From Microbacterium radiodurans (lineage in GTDB: Bacteria; Actinomycetota; Actinomycetes; Actinomycetales; Microbacteriaceae), in assembly GCF_008710705.1 (NCBI RefSeq), contig NZ_VYRZ01000003.1, forward strand, positions 558,001 to 622,000: 64,000 nucleotides of DNA. Reading direction: 5' to 3'. The first letter of the stretch is position 1, and every line of letters starts with the position of its first letter. The position numbers were made by a program, and so were the translations under genes. This document shows, piece by piece, positions 61,992 to 64,000 of the stretch. The notes under the pieces are model-generated. The model worked only from the letters and a program-made list of their open reading frames with translations. It was not told where the DNA came from and ran no database searches.

Positions 61992-64000
61992 CGTGCGTGA
62001 CTGGGGCTCATTTGGAGTCGGTGCTGGAGAACGAGATCGCCGAGCATCTGGCCGTGAGTGGCTGGTTGTACTCGCCCACCGATGCCGGCTACGACCGCGA
62101 ACTCGCGCTATTCCCCGGAGACGTGCTCGGCTGGCTCGAGGACTCGCAGCCGACCGAATTCGCGAAGGTCGTTCGCCCCGGCGATAGCGAAACGCAGCGT
62201 GACGCGGCGGGTCGCAGCATCCTGAATCGTCTTTCGAAGTCTCTCGACAATGATCCGTTGAAGAACGGTGGGACGATTCGCATCCTGCATGAGGGGTTCC
62301 AGATGGTGCCGCTTCATGGCGGTGCGGTGAAGTTCCAGCTGGCGCAGTTCCGGCCGGCGACGACGAACAACCCGGACACTCTCGCGGCGTACGGGATGAT
62401 GCGGGTGCGGGTGATGCGTCAGGTGCATTACTCGATGAAGCATCCGAACAAGGCTCTGGATCTGGTGCTGTTCGTCAACGGCATCCCGGTCGCGACGATC
62501 GAGTTGAAGACCGACTTCACGCAGCCGATAGGCAACGCAGTGACGCAGTATCAGTTCGATCGGAACCCGGCGGGTGAGCCGTTATTCGCGTTCGCGAAGC
62601 GGTCGCTGGTGCATTTCGTGGTGTCGAACTCCGAGGTGCGGATGACGACGAAGCTCGCCGGCGCCGCCACACGGTTCCTGCCCTTCAATAAGGGCAACGA
62701 TGAGGGCGCGGGGAACCCGCTGAACCCGAACGGGTCGGCATCCGCGTACTTCTGGGAGGAGATCCTGCAGCGCGACACGTGGCTGCAGTTGCTGGGGTCG
62801 TTCGTGCATCTGCAGGTCGAGGTCGACGTGGACCCCGACACGGGCAAGAAGACCCGCACGGAGAAGGTGCTGTTCCCGAGGTATCACCAGTGGCGGGCGG
62901 TGACCCGGCTGGTGGACGCGGCGCGGACAGAGGGCCCAGGCAATCGGTACCTGGTGCAGCACTCGGCGGGGTCGGGAAAGACGAACTCGATCTCGTGGCT
63001 CGCGCACCGCCTGTCCCAGCTGCACGATGACGCGAACGCGCGGGTGTTCGACACAGTGGTGGTGGTGACCGACCGGACGGTGCTCGACAAGCAGCTGCAG
63101 GACGCGATCGCGCAGTTCGAGAAGCAGGCCGGGGTGGTGCAGTCGATCACGAAGGATGCGGGCGAGTCGAAGTCGAAGCAGCTTGCGGCGGCGTTGACCG
63201 GTGGCAAGAACATCGTGATCGTGACGATCCAGTCGTTCGAGGCGCTGATCACCGCGCTCCAGACGCTGCCCGAGCTGCAGGGGCGCCGGTTCGCGGTGAT
63301 CGCGGATGAGGCGCATTCGTCGCAGACCGGGTCGACTGCCGGTGCGCTGACGAAGGTGCTGTCGCCTTCGGAGCAGGCGGCGGTGGCGGAGGGAGCGCCG
63401 ATCGACTCGGACGCGTACCTGCAGTGGGCGATGGAGGTCACGGCATCCGCTCCCAACATCTCGTACTTCGCGTTCACCGCGACGCCGAAGGCGAAGACGC
63501 TCGAGCTGTTCGGGCGGATCCCGGAGGGTGGGGATCTGCCGGAGCCGTTCGATCTGTATTCGATGCAGCAGGCGATCGAGGAGGGGTTCATCCTCGACGT
63601 GTTGCAGAACTACACGCCGTACAAGGTGGCGTGGAAGCTGCAGCATCCCGATGGGGACTACGACGGTGCCGGGGAGGTTGACGAGTCGACCGCGGTGAAG
63701 GCGCTGGTGCAGTACGTCAGGTTGCATCCGACGAACATCAGCCAGAAGGCGAAGATCGTCGTCGCCCACTTCCGCACCTTCGTGCAGCCGCTGCTGGACG
63801 GTAAGGCGAAGGCGATGGTCGTCACCGGGTCACGGGTCGAGGCAGTCCGGTGGAAGAAGTACCTCGATTCCTACATCGCGGATGCCGGGGTGCAGGGGGT
63901 GCGGTCGTTGGTCGCCTTCTCGGGCACCGTCGAGGACCGGGGCGATGTCGGGGAGGGACTGACGGAGCGCACCCAGAACCCTGGGGTGCCTTCGGATCTG
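61988..64000 (+). CDS. hsdR: Type I restriction enzyme HsdR, truncated by the window edge
   Basis: 671 residues are visible; the C-terminus is cut off. The nuclease domain has the PD-(D/E)xK-type segment ALDLVLFVNGIPVATIELKTD with the ELK motif. Motor motifs follow: Walker A HSAGSGKTNSISWL and DEAH box VIADEAHSSQTG. Motif III SYFAFTATPKAKTLELFG comes next. It translocates DNA and cleaves unmethylated targets. ATG 61988 overlaps the hsdS stop by four bases, so hsdM-S-R is a tight operon. Confidence 0.95.
   Translation, partial: MTCVTGAHLESVLENEIAEHLAVSGWLYSPTDAGYDRELALFPGDVLGWLEDSQPTEFAKVVRPGDSETQRDAAGRSILNRLSKSLDNDPLKNGGTIRILHEGFQMVPLHGGAVKFQLAQFRPATTNNPDTLAAYGMMRVRVMRQVHYSMKHPNKALDLVLFVNGIPVATIELKTDFTQPIGNAVTQYQFDRNPAGEPLFAFAKRSLVHFVVSNSEVRMTTKLAGAATRFLPFNKGNDEGAGNPLNPNGSASAYFWEEILQRDTWLQLLGSFVHLQVEVDVDPDTGKKTRTEKVLFPRYHQWRAVTRLVDAARTEGPGNRYLVQHSAGSGKTNSISWLAHRLSQLHDDANARVFDTVVVVTDRTVLDKQLQDAIAQFEKQAGVVQSITKDAGESKSKQLAAALTGGKNIVIVTIQSFEALITALQTLPELQGRRFAVIADEAHSSQTGSTAGALTKVLSPSEQAAVAEGAPIDSDAYLQWAMEVTASAPNISYFAFTATPKAKTLELFGRIPEGGDLPEPFDLYSMQQAIEEGFILDVLQNYTPYKVAWKLQHPDGDYDGAGEVDESTAVKALVQYVRLHPTNISQKAKIVVAHFRTFVQPLLDGKAKAMVVTGSRVEAVRWKKYLDSYIADAGVQGVRSLVAFSGTVEDRGDVGEGLTERTQNPGVPSDL

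Overview
The window is a high-GC chromosomal segment of an actinobacterium. The gene order and proteins point to the Microbacteriaceae, most likely Microbacterium. Diagnostic blocks are phoU / senX3-regX3, carD-ispDF ... cysS-rlmB, a stand-alone groEL of the GroEL2 type, XPB helicase with its partner, DUF3027 next to serC, and the imuA-imuB-dnaE2 mutasome. Most of it is ordinary core chromosome. The clearest accessory parts are the olefin cluster, the arsenic locus, the drug-efflux operon, a run of small exported proteins (54-58 kb) and a type I restriction-modification system beside tRNA-Arg.

Layout. 0-2.4 kb: phosphate signalling (PhoU, SenX3-RegX3) with PHO-box-like repeats between the divergent genes. 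3-9 kb: CarD, bifunctional IspDF, a GNAT and an EamA exporter on the other strand, CysS and RlmB, then four tandem copies of a hairpin. 9-15 kb: glycogen phosphorylase, a Rossmann protein, a DUF4032 kinase-like protein and an MsmK-type sugar ABC ATPase. 15-17.6 kb: a DsbA-like anchored protein without CXXC, tRNA-Thr, DUF805 and a DMT transporter. 17.6-22.4 kb: oleA-oleBC-oleD, translationally coupled, for head-to-head fatty acyl condensation to long-chain olefins. 22.5-23.7 kb: two XRE regulators and an ImmA/IrrE-type protease around a divergent operator. 23.7-28.8 kb: nitroreductase, MsrB, DUF2332, DUF3263, LytR_C, CspA and GroEL under two CIRCE operators. 28.8-32.8 kb: an orphan WXG100 protein, a two-component system and a CPBP protease. 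32.8-39.6 kb: XPB helicase, helicase-associated protein, cold-shock protein, DUF3027, SerC and a DtxR regulator. 39.6-41.2 kb: aquaporin, ArsR and ArsC. 41.2-43.2 kb: M23 peptidase, a small transcription unit with an intrinsic terminator, and an HNH nuclease. 43.4-49.3 kb: SOS mutasome with a LexA box inside the promoter. 49.3-54 kb: a GH13 hydrolase, a DrrAB-like exporter with its MerR regulator, and an NAD(P)-binding protein. 54-58.4 kb: small lipoproteins and membrane proteins, and a HesB-like protein lacking cysteines. 58.5-64 kb: tRNA-Arg(CCT) followed by hsdM-hsdS-hsdR, which runs off the end.

Two window-wide patterns stand out. First, many genes begin exactly six or seven bases after a TANNNT -10 box, so they are probably transcribed without a leader. 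Second, the heptamer GGATGCC/GGCATCC recurs through genes and forces otherwise rare codons (GAT, GCA). Regulation can be read directly at several loci: LexA, HrcA/CIRCE, ArsR, MerR, XRE and perhaps RegX3. All functional names rest on reading the translated sequence and motif knowledge. No database search was run.
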